Positions 34,344 through 44,257 of a stretch of DNA of 64,000 nucleotides are shown here, one piece after another (position 1 is the first letter of the stretch; each line of letters starts with the position of its first letter). This stretch comes from Flavobacteriales bacterium (lineage in GTDB: Bacteria; Bacteroidota; Bacteroidia; Flavobacteriales; Schleiferiaceae), in NCBI GenBank assembly GCA_017795025.1, contig CP051243.1:62001-126000 (forward strand). The letters are read 5' to 3'. Made by a program: the position numbers and the translations under genes. The notes below the pieces were generated by a model. It saw only the letters and a list, made by a program, of their open reading frames with translations, made no database searches and was not told where the DNA came from.

Positions 34344-34969
34344 TGGAATTAGCAGTATTAAATAAAGAAGGTAAGGATACCGGACGTAAGGTAACATTGG
34401 CTGATGACATTTTTGCGATTGAGCCTAATGACCACGCGGTATATCTTGATGTAAAACAACATCTTGCCAATAAGCGTCAAGGAACCCACAAAGCAAAGGA
34501 GCGTGCGGAGATTTCACGTACGACTAAGAAGTTCTTCCGTCAGAAGGGAACTGGTAATGCACGTGTAGGTTCACTTAAAAGTCCTGTTCAACGTGGTGGT
34601 GGTACTGTATTCGGTCCACGTCCTCGTAACTATGGCTTTAAATTGAATAAAAAGTTAAAGGCTTTAGCTCGCCGTAGCGCCTTAAGTCAGAAAGCTGCAG
34701 ATCAGAATATCGTGGTTTTGGAAACGCTTCAAATGGAGCAGCCAAGTACCAAAAGTTATGTTCAGATTTTGAGTGCTTTAGGCCTCTCCGACAAAAAATC
34801 TTTGTTGGTGCTTGGTGAGTCAAATAAAGCTGTATATTTGTCGTCCCGAAATTTTAAGGGTTCCGAAGTTGTAAGTTCTTCAGAATTAAACACTTACGCT
34901 ATCATGAAGGCGCAAACAGTGATTTTATCTGAGGATTCTTTGGAGAAGCTTGAAACTGTTTTAAGATAG
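34343..34969 (+). CDS. rplD: 50S ribosomal protein L4
   Basis: L4 lines the exit tunnel of the large subunit. The 208-residue protein has the extended tunnel loop FRQKGTGNARVGSLKSPVQRGGGTVFGPRPRNY (residues about 66-98; read as two shorter motifs RQKGTGNARVGS and GGGTVFGPRPRNY). In E. coli L4 represses the S10 operon; no matching leader structure is obvious here. It shares one base with rplC, which points to coupled translation. Confidence 0.97.
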   Translation: MELAVLNKEGKDTGRKVTLADDIFAIEPNDHAVYLDVKQHLANKRQGTHKAKERAEISRTTKKFFRQKGTGNARVGSLKSPVQRGGGTVFGPRPRNYGFKLNKKLKALARRSALSQKAADQNIVVLETLQMEQPSTKSYVQILSALGLSDKKSLLVLGESNKAVYLSSRNFKGSEVVSSSELNTYAIMKAQTVILSEDSLEKLETVLR

Positions 34970-34975
34970 AAGACT

Positions 34976-35266
34976 ATGGGCATTTTGATTAAACCAATCA
35001 TCACAGAAAAGGCGACCGCGGATAGCGAAGAGAGCAACCGTTTTGCCTTTGAAGTAGCTGTGGATGCCAACAAGGTTGATATCCGCAAGGCAGTAGAAGA
35101 GCTCTACGATGTGAATGTAGAAAGTGTACGCACGATGGTAATGCCAGGTAAGCGCAAGTTCCGTTATACCAAACAAGGTATTACTCGTGGTAACACTGGT
35201 AAGTATAAGAAAGCCATTGTGCAGGTTCGCAGTGGTGAAACTATTGACCTCTATAGCGAAATTTAA
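34976..35266 (+). CDS. rplW: 50S ribosomal protein L23
   Basis: A tunnel-exit protein that docks trigger factor and SRP. The 96-residue protein shows the usual [18 protein letters not shown] start and the RAVE-type strand [29 protein letters not shown]; it keeps the solvent-exposed region that contacts trigger factor. It follows rplD by six bases. Confidence 0.97.
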   Translation: MGILIKPIITEKATADSEESNRFAFEVAVDANKVDIRKAVEELYDVNVESVRTMVMPGKRKFRYTKQGITRGNTGKYKKAIVQVRSGETIDLYSEI

Positions 35267-35268
35267 TT

Positions 35269-36093
35269 ATGGCTGTACGTAAATTAAATCCGGTAACTCC
35301 CGGACAGCGTTTTAAAGTTGTAGGTCAGTTTGAAACTGTAACCGCCGCAAAGCCTGAGAAATCTCTTGTAAAAGGGAAGACGAAGTCGGGTGGTCGTAAC
35401 AATAGTGGTAAAATGACTATGCGCCAAGTTGGTGGTGGTCATAAGCGTCGTTATCGTGTAATTGATTTCAAACGTGATAAAGATGGTATCCCTGCAACTG
35501 TAAAGTCCATCGAGTATGATCCTAACCGTTCAGCTCGCGTGGCTTTATTATTTTATGCAGATGGTGAAAAGCGTTACATCATTGCTCCTAATGGTTTACA
35601 GGTAGGCCAGCAAGTGATGAGCGGTTCAGAAGCCACTCCAGAGATTGGCAACACCATGTTCCTTTCAGATATTCCGTTAGGTACCGTAATTAGTGGTATT
35701 GAGATGCGTCCTGGACAAGGAGCTATCATTGCTCGCTCGGCTGGTTCTTTTGCGCAATTATCTGCACGTGATGGTAAGTATGCTATCATTAAGATGCCTA
35801 GTGGTGAGAGTCGTATGATTTTAACTACTTGTAAGGCAACCATCGGAGCTATCGGTAATTCTGATCACCAGTTAGAGCGCAGTGGAAAAGCCGGTCGTAG
35901 CCGTTGGTTAGGTCGTCGTCCTCGCGTTCGTGGTGTAGCTATGAACCCTGTGGATCACCCAATGGGTGGTGGTGAAGGTCGCGCGAGCGGTGGTCATCCA
36001 CGTTCACGTACTGGGGTTCCTGCCAAAGGGTACAAAACTCGTACTCCTAAGAAGGCTTCGAATAAGTATATCATTGAAAGACGTAAAAAATAA
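35269..36093 (+). CDS. rplB: 50S ribosomal protein L2
   Basis: A primary 23S rRNA binder needed for subunit joining. The 274-residue protein has the SH3-like core ([19 protein letters not shown]) and the highly conserved C-terminal segment [23 protein letters not shown], including the histidine near the peptidyl transferase centre. Three bases separate it from rplW. Confidence 0.98.
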   Translation: MAVRKLNPVTPGQRFKVVGQFETVTAAKPEKSLVKGKTKSGGRNNSGKMTMRQVGGGHKRRYRVIDFKRDKDGIPATVKSIEYDPNRSARVALLFYADGEKRYIIAPNGLQVGQQVMSGSEATPEIGNTMFLSDIPLGTVISGIEMRPGQGAIIARSAGSFAQLSARDGKYAIIKMPSGESRMILTTCKATIGAIGNSDHQLERSGKAGRSRWLGRRPRVRGVAMNPVDHPMGGGEGRASGGHPRSRTGVPAKGYKTRTPKKASNKYIIERRKK

Positions 36094-36099
36094 TTAGCT

Positions 36100-36381
36100 A
36101 TGGCGAGATCACTCAAAAAAGGTCCTTTTATTCACCATAAGCTGGAAAAGCGTGTTTTGGCTCAGGCTGATAGCGGTAAGAAATCCGTGATCAAGACCTA
36201 CAGCCGTGCTTCCATGATCTTTCCCGAAGCGGTAGGTCAAACCATAGCGGTGCACAACGGAAGAACCTTTGTTCCTGTTTTTGTAACAGAGAACATGGTA
36301 GGTCACAAGTTCGGTGAATTTGCATTGACGCGTACATTCCGCGGTCACGGAGGTAATAAGAAAGATAAAGGTAAGCGCTAG
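36100..36381 (+). CDS. rpsS: 30S ribosomal protein S19
   Basis: A head protein that contacts the A-site tRNA region and S13. The 93-residue protein starts [19 protein letters not shown] and has the conserved [23 protein letters not shown] and [16 protein letters not shown] tail. It is six bases after rplB. Confidence 0.97.
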   Translation: MARSLKKGPFIHHKLEKRVLAQADSGKKSVIKTYSRASMIFPEAVGQTIAVHNGRTFVPVFVTENMVGHKFGEFALTRTFRGHGGNKKDKGKR

Positions 36382-36387
36382 TAGGTT

Positions 36388-36819
36388 ATGGGATCTAGAA
36401 AAAGACAAAGTGCTGAAGCGAGAAAAGAAGCCCGTAAAAACGTGGCCGTTGCTCAGTTGCGCAATTACCCAACCAGCCCACGCAAAATGCGTTTGGTAGC
36501 TGATTTGGTTAGAGGAATGGATGTTGAAAAGGCACTGTACATTTTAAAGCACAGTCCTAAACATGCCAGTAATCCATTAGAGAAGTTATTGCGTTCTGCA
36601 ATCAGTAACTGGGAGCAGAAAAACGAAGGAGAGCGCATTGAAGATGCAGGTCTTTACGTGTCAAACATCCAAGTGGATTCAGCTCGTATGTTGAAGCGTA
36701 TTCAACCCGCTCCTCAAGGACGTGCACATCGCATCCGTAAGCGCAGTAATCATGTAACTATTGTGGTTGATGCTCGTAACAACGACGCCGCCGCAGAATC
36801 TAACGAAGTAAACGAATAA
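36388..36819 (+). CDS. rplV: 50S ribosomal protein L22
   Basis: L22 binds all domains of 23S rRNA and sends a beta hairpin into the exit tunnel. The 143-residue protein has the family core [19 protein letters not shown] and the tunnel hairpin [32 protein letters not shown] (two motifs: [12 protein letters not shown] and [10 protein letters not shown]). A short Asn/Glu-rich tail follows ([13 protein letters not shown]). It is four bases upstream of rpsC. Confidence 0.97.
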   Translation: MGSRKRQSAEARKEARKNVAVAQLRNYPTSPRKMRLVADLVRGMDVEKALYILKHSPKHASNPLEKLLRSAISNWEQKNEGERIEDAGLYVSNIQVDSARMLKRIQPAPQGRAHRIRKRSNHVTIVVDARNNDAAAESNEVNE

Positions 36820-36823
36820 CAGC

Positions 36824-37546
36824 ATGGGACAGAAGACTAATCCAATAGGAAATCGATTAGGATTTATCCGCGGCTGGGATAGCAATTGGTACGGTGGCCG
36901 TAACTACGGAGATAAAATTGCGGAAGATGCCAAAGTTCGCAATTACCTGTATGCTCGTTTGAGCAAGGCCAGCGTTAGCCGTATCATTATTGAGCGTACC
37001 TTAAAATTGGTTACCATTACTATTACTACCAGTCGTCCTGGTATTATTATCGGTAAAGGTGGTCAAGAGGTCGACAAATTGAAGGAGGAGCTTAAAAAGC
37101 TTACCAAAAAAGAAGTTCAGATTAACATCTTCGAGATCAAGCGTCCTGAACTAGATGCCAAATTGGTGGCCGATTCTATCGCGCGCCAAATTGAAGGACG
37201 TATCTCTTACCGTAGAGCAGTGAAAATGGCTATTGCTGCATCAATGCGTATGGGAGCTGAAGGAATCAAGATTATGGTTTCTGGACGATTGAACGGTGCG
37301 GAAATGGCGCGTTCCGAAATGTATAAAGACGGACGTACACCCTTGCACACTTTCCGCGCAGACATTGATTATGCTTTGACCGAAGCGCATACCACGTATG
37401 GTCGCTTAGGTATTAAAGTATGGATCATGAAAGGTGAAGTATACGGAAAACGCGACCTAAGTAATCCTTTCGGTTCGGCCAAGAAGAACAATGGCCCAGC
37501 TGGAGCGAATGCTGGTGGCGGACGTAACAGAAGAAAAAGAAAATAA
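36824..37546 (+). CDS. rpsC: 30S ribosomal protein S3
   Basis: A component of the mRNA entry channel with helicase activity. The 240-residue protein starts [20 protein letters not shown] and has the KH domain loop [17 protein letters not shown] near 66-82. The C-terminal domain shows [22 protein letters not shown]. The last 30 residues are Gly/Asn/Arg-rich and basic. Confidence 0.98.
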   Translation: MGQKTNPIGNRLGFIRGWDSNWYGGRNYGDKIAEDAKVRNYLYARLSKASVSRIIIERTLKLVTITITTSRPGIIIGKGGQEVDKLKEELKKLTKKEVQINIFEIKRPELDAKLVADSIARQIEGRISYRRAVKMAIAASMRMGAEGIKIMVSGRLNGAEMARSEMYKDGRTPLHTFRADIDYALTEAHTTYGRLGIKVWIMKGEVYGKRDLSNPFGSAKKNNGPAGANAGGGRNRRKRK

Positions 37547-37570
37547 GCAGCTGGCTTAAAATATTGAAAG

Positions 37571-37993
37571 ATGTTACAACCTAAAAAAACAAAACACAGA
37601 AAGGCATTTAAAGGCCGCATGAAGGGTAATGCCCAGCGCGGTGCAGAAATTGCTTTCGGTAGTTTCGGTTTGAAAGCGATGGATTCAGTTTTCATCACTT
37701 CTCGCCAAATTGAGGCAGCGCGTATCGCAGCAACCCGTTACATGAAACGTGAAGGTCAGTTGTGGATCCGTATTTTTCCAGATAAGCCCATTACCAAAAA
37801 ACCAGCCGAAGTACGGATGGGTAAAGGTAAAGGTGCCTTGGATCATTGGGTAGCTGTAGTTCGTCCAGGACGTATCCTTTTTGAACTCGACGGTGTAAAC
37901 CAAGAGATTGCTCAAGAAGCCTTGCGTTTAGCGGCACAAAAGCTACCTGTAAAATGTAAGTTTATCGTTCGCCGGGATTATACCGGTGCCTAA
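37571..37993 (+). CDS. rplP: 50S ribosomal protein L16
   Basis: L16 organises the A-site tRNA elbow contact on the large subunit. The 140-residue protein begins [21 protein letters not shown] and contains [29 protein letters not shown]; the arginine of VRMGKGKG is the hydroxylated residue in E. coli. The last residues ([12 protein letters not shown]) are normal. Confidence 0.97.
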   Translation: MLQPKKTKHRKAFKGRMKGNAQRGAEIAFGSFGLKAMDSVFITSRQIEAARIAATRYMKREGQLWIRIFPDKPITKKPAEVRMGKGKGALDHWVAVVRPGRILFELDGVNQEIAQEALRLAAQKLPVKCKFIVRRDYTGA

Positions 37994-38005
37994 TAAGAAT
38001 TTGAG

Positions 38006-38206
38006 ATGAAGGCATCCGTAATAAGAGAAATGACTACGCAGGAGATCTCTGAAGCTATTGCTGAAGAAAAGATCAATTACGACAAGTTGCGTATGGCACA
38101 CCATATTTCTCCTCTAGAGAATCCTGTGGAGTTGAAACAAAAAAGAAAGTTGATCGCCCGACTAAGTACTGAGCTTCGTGCTCGTGCTGAAGTAAGCGCA
38201 TCCTAA
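38006..38206 (+). CDS. rpmC: 50S ribosomal protein L29
   Basis: A two-helix tunnel-exit protein next to L23. The 66-residue product has the N-terminal helix [17 protein letters not shown] and the second helix with [22 protein letters not shown]. It lies between rplP and rpsQ with gaps of 12 and 14 bp. Confidence 0.96.
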   Translation: MKASVIREMTTQEISEAIAEEKINYDKLRMAHHISPLENPVELKQKRKLIARLSTELRARAEVSAS

Positions 38207-38220
38207 TAAGACTGTTCAAG

Positions 38221-38481
38221 ATGGAACACAAAAGAAACTTGCGTAAAGAGCGTATCGGGGTTGTTACTAGTAACAAGATGGCAAAGTCTATCGTAGTTGC
38301 AGTAGAGAAAAAGCAAAAACACCCTATGTATGGTAAGTTTATTAAGCTTACCAAGAAGTTTCATGCTCATGATGAGAAAGATGAGTGCAATATCGGTGAT
38401 ACCGTACGCATCATGGAAACTCGTCCTTTGAGCAAAACTAAGAACTGGAGATTAGTAGAAATCATTGAAAGAGCGAAGTAA
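38221..38481 (+). CDS. rpsQ: 30S ribosomal protein S17
   Basis: An OB-fold protein at the body of the 30S subunit. The 86-residue product shows [23 protein letters not shown], the [19 protein letters not shown] loop and [16 protein letters not shown]. It is three bases upstream of rplN. Confidence 0.97.
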   Translation: MEHKRNLRKERIGVVTSNKMAKSIVVAVEKKQKHPMYGKFIKLTKKFHAHDEKDECNIGDTVRIMETRPLSKTKNWRLVEIIERAK

Positions 38482-38484
38482 GCG

Positions 38485-38853
38485 ATGGTACAACAGGAAT
38501 CAAGACTTAAAGTAGCGGATAATACTGGAGCCAAGGAAGTTCTAGTAATTCGTGTGTTAGGTGGTACCGGTCGCCGTTATGCATCTGTTGGTGACCGAAT
38601 TGTGGTTACCATCAAGGAATCTACTCCATCCGGTAACGCGAAAAAAGGCCAAGTGTCAAAAGCAGTAGTGGTTCGCACTAAGAAAGAGGTTCGTCGTCCT
38701 GATGGCTCTTACATCCGCTTTGACGACAATGCCTGTGTATTACTGAACCCACAAAACGAAATGCGTGGTACCCGTGTATTTGGCCCGGTTGCTCGTGAGT
38801 TGCGTGATAAGCAGTATATGAAGATTGTATCACTAGCCCCAGAGGTGCTTTAA
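38485..38853 (+). CDS. rplN: 50S ribosomal protein L14
   Basis: L14 sits at the subunit interface and contacts L19 and 16S rRNA. The 122-residue protein starts [27 protein letters not shown] and ends [23 protein letters not shown]. Length and motifs are canonical. The start overlaps the rpsQ region with only three bases between. Confidence 0.97.
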   Translation: MVQQESRLKVADNTGAKEVLVIRVLGGTGRRYASVGDRIVVTIKESTPSGNAKKGQVSKAVVVRTKKEVRRPDGSYIRFDDNACVLLNPQNEMRGTRVFGPVARELRDKQYMKIVSLAPEVL

Positions 38854-38864
38854 AAGACAGAACA

Positions 38865-39185
38865 ATGGCTAAATTTCATGTGAAAAAAGGTGATAAGGTA
38901 GTTGTTCTCTCCGGTGAACACAAAGGCAAGGAAGGCGTCGTTTTAGAGATGCTTCCTAATAAGTCGAAAGCGATTGTAGAAGGTATAAATGTGGTTAAGA
39001 AGCACAAGAAGCCTAGCGCAACGGATCCTCAAGGTGGAATTGAAGAGACAGAAGCACCTATTTACCTTTCTAAATTAATGCTTGTAGATCCATCTACTGG
39101 AGAGCCTACCCGCATAGGTCGCAAATTAGATGAGAACGGTAAGTTAGTTCGCTATTCTAAGAAAACTCAAGAGATTATTAAGTAA
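38865..39185 (+). CDS. rplX: 50S ribosomal protein L24
   Basis: An assembly initiator near the tunnel exit. The 106-residue protein has the KOW motif [23 protein letters not shown] near residue 8 and the conserved [14 protein letters not shown] and [14 protein letters not shown] blocks. The stop overlaps the first base of rplE. Confidence 0.97.
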   Translation: MAKFHVKKGDKVVVLSGEHKGKEGVVLEMLPNKSKAIVEGINVVKKHKKPSATDPQGGIEETEAPIYLSKLMLVDPSTGEPTRIGRKLDENGKLVRYSKKTQEIIK

Positions 39186-39733
39186 TGGATTTTTCTACCA
39201 AACTAAAAGATAAATACCAGGAGCAGATTATCGCTGCCCTTACCGAGGAGTTCGGGTATAAAAATCGTATGGAAGTTCCCCGCTTGAAAAAGATTGTTCT
39301 TTCTCAAGGTGTTGGTGAAGCAACCGGCGATAAAAAACTGGTAGAACAGGCAGTAGAACAAATGACGATGATTGCTGGTCAAAAGGCAATTGTAACCTAT
39401 TCTAAGAAAGACATCTCAAACTTTAAGCTTCGTAAAGGAATGCCTATTGGAGCTAAAGTAACCCTTCGTGGAGAGAAGATGTACGAATTCTTAGAGCGTC
39501 TATTATGGTCGGCTTTGCCTCGTATCCGTGATTTTAGCGGAATCAAGAATAATGGTTTTGATGGTCGTGGTAACTATACCTTAGGTATTACCGAGCAGAT
39601 TATCTTCCCAGAAATTAATATTGACCGCGTGCCACGTATCACTGGTATGGACATCACGTTCGTAACTAGCGCTGATACGGATAAGGAAGCTTTGGCATTA
39701 TTGACAAACTTTGGATTACCCTTCAAAAAATAA
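39185..39733 (+). CDS. rplE: 50S ribosomal protein L5
   Basis: A 5S rRNA binder in the central protuberance that contacts P-site tRNA. The 182-residue protein has the family blocks [47 protein letters not shown] and [18 protein letters not shown]. It shares one base with rplX. Confidence 0.97.
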   Translation: MDFSTKLKDKYQEQIIAALTEEFGYKNRMEVPRLKKIVLSQGVGEATGDKKLVEQAVEQMTMIAGQKAIVTYSKKDISNFKLRKGMPIGAKVTLRGEKMYEFLERLLWSALPRIRDFSGIKNNGFDGRGNYTLGITEQIIFPEINIDRVPRITGMDITFVTSADTDKEALALLTNFGLPFKK

Positions 39734-39736
39734 GAC

Positions 39737-40006
39737 ATGGCGAAAGAATCAATGAAAGCGCGTGAGCGCAAACGTGAAAAGCTAGTAGCAAAATACGCAC
39801 AAAAGCGTGCTGAGCTAAAGGCGGCAGGTGACTATGAAGCTTTACAAAAGCTTCCAAAAAATGCTTCTCCTGTACGTTTGCACAATCGCTGTAAGCTAAC
39901 TGGTCGTCCACGTGGATATATGCGTCAGTTTGGAATTAATAGGGTAACTTTTAGGGAAATGGCTAACCAAGGCTTAATCCCCGGAGTTAAAAAAGCAAGC
40001 TGGTAA
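39737..40006 (+). CDS. rpsN: 30S ribosomal protein S14 (zinc-free type)
   Basis: S14 binds 16S rRNA helices in the head. The 89-residue form is the long C-minus type: it has one isolated cysteine ([12 protein letters not shown]) and not the CxxC-x12-CxxC zinc finger of the short S14. The C-terminal [23 protein letters not shown] is standard. It is four bases after rplE. Confidence 0.97.
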   Translation: MAKESMKARERKREKLVAKYAQKRAELKAAGDYEALQKLPKNASPVRLHNRCKLTGRPRGYMRQFGINRVTFREMANQGLIPGVKKASW

Positions 40007-40018
40007 AAAGGTTAAGAA

Positions 40019-40417
40019 ATGGTTACAGATCCAATTGCAGATTATTTGAATCGTGTTCGTAATGCCATGATGGCTGGACACAAAGTAGTGGAAATTCCTG
40101 CTTCCAATTTGAAGGTGGAAATCACGAAGATTCTACAAGACCAAGGTTTTATTTTAAACCACAAGGTATTAGAAGAAGGTCCTCAAGGCACCATTAAGAT
40201 TGCTTTGAAATATGATCGTATGACTAGTGAGCCAGCTATTCGCTCTTTGACGCGTGTTAGTAAGCCTGGTCTTCGTACATACAAAAGCAGTTCTGATATG
40301 CCAAGGGTAATCAATGGCTTAGGAATTGCCATCGTGTCTACCTCTAAAGGGGTAATGACCGATAAGCAAGCCCGTAAAGAAAATGTAGGTGGCGAAGTAC
40401 TTTGCTACGTATACTAA
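40019..40417 (+). CDS. rpsH: 30S ribosomal protein S8
   Basis: A primary binder of the central domain of 16S rRNA; in E. coli it represses the spc operon. The 132-residue protein has TDPIADYLNRVRNAMMAGHKVVEIPAS at the start and the conserved C-terminal GLGIAIVSTSKGVMTDKQARKENVGGEVLCYVY. It lies 12 bp after rpsN. Confidence 0.97.
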   Translation: MVTDPIADYLNRVRNAMMAGHKVVEIPASNLKVEITKILQDQGFILNHKVLEEGPQGTIKIALKYDRMTSEPAIRSLTRVSKPGLRTYKSSSDMPRVINGLGIAIVSTSKGVMTDKQARKENVGGEVLCYVY

Positions 40418-40427
40418 AAATTAAGAG

Positions 40428-40979
40428 ATGTCACGAGTAGGAAAAGCCCCCATTAGTATACCAGCCGGTGTTGAAGTGAAATTCGACAAAGGTGTGGTTA
40501 GTGTAAAGGGAAAGTTAGGCGAGCTTCAGCAGCAAATCTCTGATGTTATCGAGGTGAGCATTGAAGATGGCACCATAAACCTGAATCGCAAGAACGAGGA
40601 GAAGCAATCTCGTGCGGATCATGGTTTATACCGTGCACTTATTAATAACATGGTAATTGGCGTATCAGAAGGCTTCGAGAAGAAGTTAGAATTGGTAGGT
40701 GTAGGTTACCGTGCTTCAAACCAGGGTCAACTGTTAGATCTTTCTTTAGGATACTCTCACAACATTGTTTTGGAAGTACCAAGCGAGATCAAGGTTGAAA
40801 CGGTAACTGAAAAAGGTAAAAACCCGATTGTGATTTTGAAAAGTCACGATAAGCAGTTAGTTGGTATGGTTGCGGCGAAGATTCGCTCCTTCCGCAAGCC
40901 TGAGCCTTACAAAGGAAAAGGTGTGCGCTTTGTTGGAGAGTATATCCGTAGAAAAGCTGGTAAAACTGCTAGTAAATAA
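40428..40979 (+). CDS. rplF: 50S ribosomal protein L6
   Basis: L6 sits near the sarcin-ricin loop, where elongation factors bind. The 183-residue protein has two homologous RRM-like halves, starts MSRVGKAPISIPAGVEV, and has the signature KPEPYKGKGVRFVGEYIRRKAGK near the end. It lies ten bases after rpsH. Confidence 0.97.
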   Translation: MSRVGKAPISIPAGVEVKFDKGVVSVKGKLGELQQQISDVIEVSIEDGTINLNRKNEEKQSRADHGLYRALINNMVIGVSEGFEKKLELVGVGYRASNQGQLLDLSLGYSHNIVLEVPSEIKVETVTEKGKNPIVILKSHDKQLVGMVAAKIRSFRKPEPYKGKGVRFVGEYIRRKAGKTASK

Positions 40980-40986
40980 TTAAGAC

Positions 40987-41340
40987 ATGGCACTGACTAA
41001 AACTCAAAGAAGAACTCGGATTCGCAATCGTATCCGTAAGAAAGTAAGCGGTACTGGCCAAGTACCTCGCTTGTCGGTTTTTCGTTCAAACAAAGAGATT
41101 TACGCCCAATTAATTGATGATGTTAGCGGCAAAACATTAGCTTCTGCTTCATCAATGGACAAGGAAATCAAGAAAGAAGGGAATAAAAGCGAGATCGCAA
41201 AAGCGGTTGGTCTTGAGCTTGGTAAAAAAGCAGTAGAGGCTGGTCATGAAGTATGCGCTTTTGACCGTAGCGGATATTTGTATCACGGACGAGTTAAGGC
41301 TTTGGCCGATGGTGCTCGCGAAGGAGGATTAAAATTTTAA
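40987..41340 (+). CDS. rplR: 50S ribosomal protein L18
   Basis: A 5S rRNA-binding protein of the central protuberance. The 117-residue product has [18 protein letters not shown] near 27 and the C-terminal [28 protein letters not shown]. It is seven bases after rplF and nine before rpsE. Confidence 0.97.
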   Translation: MALTKTQRRTRIRNRIRKKVSGTGQVPRLSVFRSNKEIYAQLIDDVSGKTLASASSMDKEIKKEGNKSEIAKAVGLELGKKAVEAGHEVCAFDRSGYLYHGRVKALADGAREGGLKF

Positions 41341-41349
41341 GTAGATCCC

Positions 41350-41874
41350 ATGATTAAAGGACACAAAAATATTCAACGTGTAAAACCGAGTGGTTTGGAG
41401 CTGACAGACCGCGTAGTAGGTATTCAACGGGTAACTAAGGTAACTAAAGGTGGACGTACCTTTGGTTTCTCAGCAATCGTTGTCGTAGGAGACGAGAACG
41501 GTGTTGCCGGTTATGGATTGGGTAAAAGCAAGGAGGTATCTGAAGCAATCCAAAAAGGGATTGAAGATGCTAAGAAGAACTTAGTTCGTATTCCTCTTGT
41601 GAAAAGTACCATTCCGCATGAGCAAAATGGTAAGTTCGGTGGAGCTCGTGTGTTCCTTCGTCCTGCATCCAATGGTACCGGAGTTATCGCCGGTGGTGCA
41701 ATGCGTGCGGTGTTAGAGAGTTTAGGCGTACATGATGTACTGGCAAAATCTAAAGGATCATCTAACCCTCACAATGTGGTAAAAGCTACTTTTGACGCCC
41801 TTTTATCTTTACGTGACGCTGGTGCTATTGCCAAAACTCGTGGTATTACTGTCGATAAAGTATTTAACGGTTAA
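41350..41874 (+). CDS. rpsE: 30S ribosomal protein S5
   Basis: S5 lies at the mRNA entry channel and affects accuracy with S4. The 174-residue protein has [34 protein letters not shown] (as two blocks [12 protein letters not shown] and [11 protein letters not shown]), the dsRBD-like N-domain, and the C-terminal [19 protein letters not shown]. The loop whose mutations give spectinomycin resistance (around KVTKGG) is unaltered. Confidence 0.97.
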   Translation: MIKGHKNIQRVKPSGLELTDRVVGIQRVTKVTKGGRTFGFSAIVVVGDENGVAGYGLGKSKEVSEAIQKGIEDAKKNLVRIPLVKSTIPHEQNGKFGGARVFLRPASNGTGVIAGGAMRAVLESLGVHDVLAKSKGSSNPHNVVKATFDALLSLRDAGAIAKTRGITVDKVFNG

Positions 41875-41885
41875 GAGATTGTCTC

Positions 41886-42068
41886 ATGGCGAAGATCAGA
41901 GTTAAACAAGTACGCAGCAAAATCAATCGTCCGGAAGTTCAAAAGCGAACTTTAGAGGCTTTAGGCTTGCGCAAGATGAATCAAGTGGTAGAGCATGAAG
42001 CAACCCCTCAAATTTTAGGTATGGTGCGCAAAGTAGCTCACCTTTTGGAAGTTGAGGAGTTGAATTAA
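41886..42068 (+). CDS. rpmD: 50S ribosomal protein L30
   Basis: A small 60-residue protein at the 5S side of the large subunit. It opens AKIRVKQVRSKINRPEVQKRTLEALGLRKMNQVVEHEATPQILGMV, which is the L30 fold (two segments KQVRSKINRPEVQKRTLEAL and GLRKMNQVVEHE). It follows rpsE by 11 bp. Confidence 0.96.
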   Translation: MAKIRVKQVRSKINRPEVQKRTLEALGLRKMNQVVEHEATPQILGMVRKVAHLLEVEELN

Positions 42069-42091
42069 GCTAACGCATAGAACGAATTATA

Positions 42092-42541
42092 ATGAGCTTA
42101 AATAAATTAAAACCTGCGGAAGGTTCGGTAAAAAGCACCAAGCGTATTGCGCGCGGTGAAGGTAGCGGACATGGTGGTACTTCTACACGCGGCCATAAAG
42201 GAGCTAAATCACGAAGTGGTTATAAGTCCAAAATTGGTTTCGAAGGTGGTCAGATGCCTTTACAACGTCGTGTACCTAAATTCGGATTCAAGAATCCTAA
42301 CCGCGTAGAGTATAACGGTATTAATCTTGACACCCTTCAAGCTTTAGTAGATAATGGTAAGGTTTCTGAAAACTTAACCGTTGCTGCTTTGATTGAAAAT
42401 GGCTTGATTGCCAAAAGTGATCGCGTTAAGATTTTAGGTCGTGGTGAACTTACGGCTAAATTAAATGTAGAAGCACATGCTTTTTCTGCTAGCGCAAAAG
42501 CGGCTATTGAAGCATTAGGCGGAGAAGCAAAAACTGTTTAA
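42092..42541 (+). CDS. rplO: 50S ribosomal protein L15
   Basis: A late-assembly protein that spans several 23S domains. The 149-residue product has the Gly/Arg-rich N-terminal RIARGEGSGHGGTSTRGHKGAKSRSG (two motifs GRGEGSGHGGT-like and TRGHKGAKSRSG), GFEGGQMPLQRRVPKFGF and a globular C-terminal domain. It is nine bases upstream of secY. Confidence 0.97.
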   Translation: MSLNKLKPAEGSVKSTKRIARGEGSGHGGTSTRGHKGAKSRSGYKSKIGFEGGQMPLQRRVPKFGFKNPNRVEYNGINLDTLQALVDNGKVSENLTVAALIENGLIAKSDRVKILGRGELTAKLNVEAHAFSASAKAAIEALGGEAKTV

Positions 42542-42550
42542 TACCAGAGC

Positions 42551-43894
42551 ATGAAGCGATTTATTGATACAATTAAGAATATCTGGGCAATTCAGGAACT
42601 AAGAGAGAAGATTTTACTTACTCTTGGTTTACTGCTTGTTTATCGCTTGGGTTCCAATGTTGTGCTTCCTGGAATTAATACAGATTCTTTGGGCAACCTA
42701 CAGAGTCAAGCAGAAGGTGGCTTAATTGGTATCTTAAACGCTTTTACAGGTGGTGCCTTTGCTAATGCTTCCATTTTAGCATTAGGTATCATGCCCTACA
42801 TCTCAGCGAGTATTGTGATCCAGCTCTTGGGTATGGCTGTTCCAAGCATCCAAAAGATGCAGAAGGAAGGCGAAAGTGGTCGCCGTAAGCTAAACCAAAT
42901 CACCCGTGTATTAACCATTGGTATTACCATGGCTCAAGCACCTGGATACGTTGCAAACCTAGTAGCTCAGGGTGTGCAGCCTACTGTTGGTCAGGAGACC
43001 TTCTGGCTGCTAAGCGTAATTGTTCTTACGGCCGGAACCATCTTCGCGATGTGGTTAGGAGAACGTATTACAGATAAGGGAATTGGAAATGGTATCTCAC
43101 TACTTATTATGGTTGGTATCATTGCTAGCTTACCACAGGCGTTTTTACAAGAATTAGTTTCTAAGCTTGAAGCAAGTGGCGGTGGATTGGTACTATTTGT
43201 AGTAGAAATCGCTGCGCTAATTATAGTTATCCTCTTAGCAGTGGCTTTGGTTCAGGCGGTGCGTCGTGTACCAGTTCAATATGCAAAGCGTACTACAGGT
43301 GGAAGGACATTTACTGGGAACATGGCTCGCCAGTACATTCCTTTAAAGGTGAATGCCTCTGGTGTAATGCCAATCATTTTTGCTCAGGCTATTATGTTTA
43401 TTCCGGTTACCATCTTAAGTTATACTACTGCTGGTGATGGAGCAAGCGCTGGATGGTTAGTTACTGCATTTAGTGATATTCAAGGTTTTTGGTACAACTT
43501 CGTGTTTGCCATCTTGATTATTTTATTTACATATTTCTACACTGCAATTCAAGTTAACACAAACCAAATGGCTGAGGACTTGAAGCGCAACGGTGGCTTT
43601 ATTCCTGGTATTAAACCAGGTAAGGCGACTGCAGAATTCTTGGATACGGTACTGTCACGTATCACCTTACCGGGATCCATTTTCCTGGCTATTTTGGCCA
43701 TTTTGCCGGCTTTCGCAATGATTGGCGGTGTGAATACCCAGTTTGCCTATTTCTACGGGGGAACTAGCCTACTTATTATGGTAGGAGTTGTTCTAGATAC
43801 CCTGCAGCAAATAGAAAGCTACTTATTGAATCGTCATTACGATGGTTTAATGAAAAACGGAAAATTAAAAGGTAGAGCGGTTAGCGCTTTCTAA
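42551..43894 (+). CDS. secY: Preprotein translocase subunit SecY
   Basis: The channel of the Sec translocon in the inner membrane. The 447-residue protein has about ten transmembrane helices, the plug/TM2 region LNAFTGGAFANASILALGIMPYISASI (two motifs GGAFANAS and LGIMPYISASI), the QMAEDLKRNGGFIPGIKPGK cytoplasmic loop that binds SecA and the ribosome, and the C-terminal LKGRAVSAF. The genes adk and map, often next to it, are absent, so infA follows directly by 11 bp. Confidence 0.98.
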   Translation: MKRFIDTIKNIWAIQELREKILLTLGLLLVYRLGSNVVLPGINTDSLGNLQSQAEGGLIGILNAFTGGAFANASILALGIMPYISASIVIQLLGMAVPSIQKMQKEGESGRRKLNQITRVLTIGITMAQAPGYVANLVAQGVQPTVGQETFWLLSVIVLTAGTIFAMWLGERITDKGIGNGISLLIMVGIIASLPQAFLQELVSKLEASGGGLVLFVVEIAALIIVILLAVALVQAVRRVPVQYAKRTTGGRTFTGNMARQYIPLKVNASGVMPIIFAQAIMFIPVTILSYTTAGDGASAGWLVTAFSDIQGFWYNFVFAILIILFTYFYTAIQVNTNQMAEDLKRNGGFIPGIKPGKATAEFLDTVLSRITLPGSIFLAILAILPAFAMIGGVNTQFAYFYGGTSLLIMVGVVLDTLQQIESYLLNRHYDGLMKNGKLKGRAVSAF

Positions 43895-43905
43895 GAGATT
43901 GAATT

Positions 43906-44121
43906 ATGGCTAAGCAATCAGCTATTGAACAAGACGGTACCATCGTAGAAGCATTAAGCAACGCTATGTTTCGCGTGGAATTGGAAAATGGGCATGTAAT
44001 TACGGCTCACATCTCCGGAAAGATGCGCATGAACTACATTAAACTTTTACCCGGTGACAAAGTGAAATTAGAAATGTCACCTTACGACTTAAGCAAAGGA
44101 CGTATTACTTACCGATACTAA
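43906..44121 (+). CDS. infA: Translation initiation factor IF-1
   Basis: IF-1 blocks the A site during initiation and is a single OB-fold protein. The 71-residue product has [25 protein letters not shown], the basic loop [19 protein letters not shown] and ends [11 protein letters not shown], which is canonical. It lies between secY and rpmJ, with a seven-base gap to the latter. Confidence 0.97.
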   Translation: MAKQSAIEQDGTIVEALSNAMFRVELENGHVITAHISGKMRMNYIKLLPGDKVKLEMSPYDLSKGRITYRY

Positions 44122-44128
44122 GATTATT

Positions 44129-44245
44129 ATGAAAGTAAGAGCATCATTGAAAAAAAGAAGTGCAGATTGCAAGATTGTACGTCGCAAAGGCAAGCTGTAC
44201 GTGATCAACAAGAAGAATCCCAAGTTCAAACAAAGACAAGGTTAA
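44129..44245 (+). CDS. rpmJ: 50S ribosomal protein L36 (zinc-free type)
   Basis: A 38-residue protein that I read directly from the sequence: ATG at 44129, TAA at 44243-44245. It begins [11 protein letters not shown] and ends PKFKQRQG, which fixes the family. Zinc-binding L36 has Cys11, Cys14, Cys27 and His33; here these are Ser11, Cys14, Asn27 and Phe33, so no zinc can be held. L36 stabilises the 23S rRNA core near the factor-binding region. It lies in its usual place between infA and rpsM. Confidence 0.96.
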   Translation: MKVRASLKKRSADCKIVRRKGKLYVINKKNPKFKQRQG

Positions 44246-44257
44246 CAAAGAGCTGAT

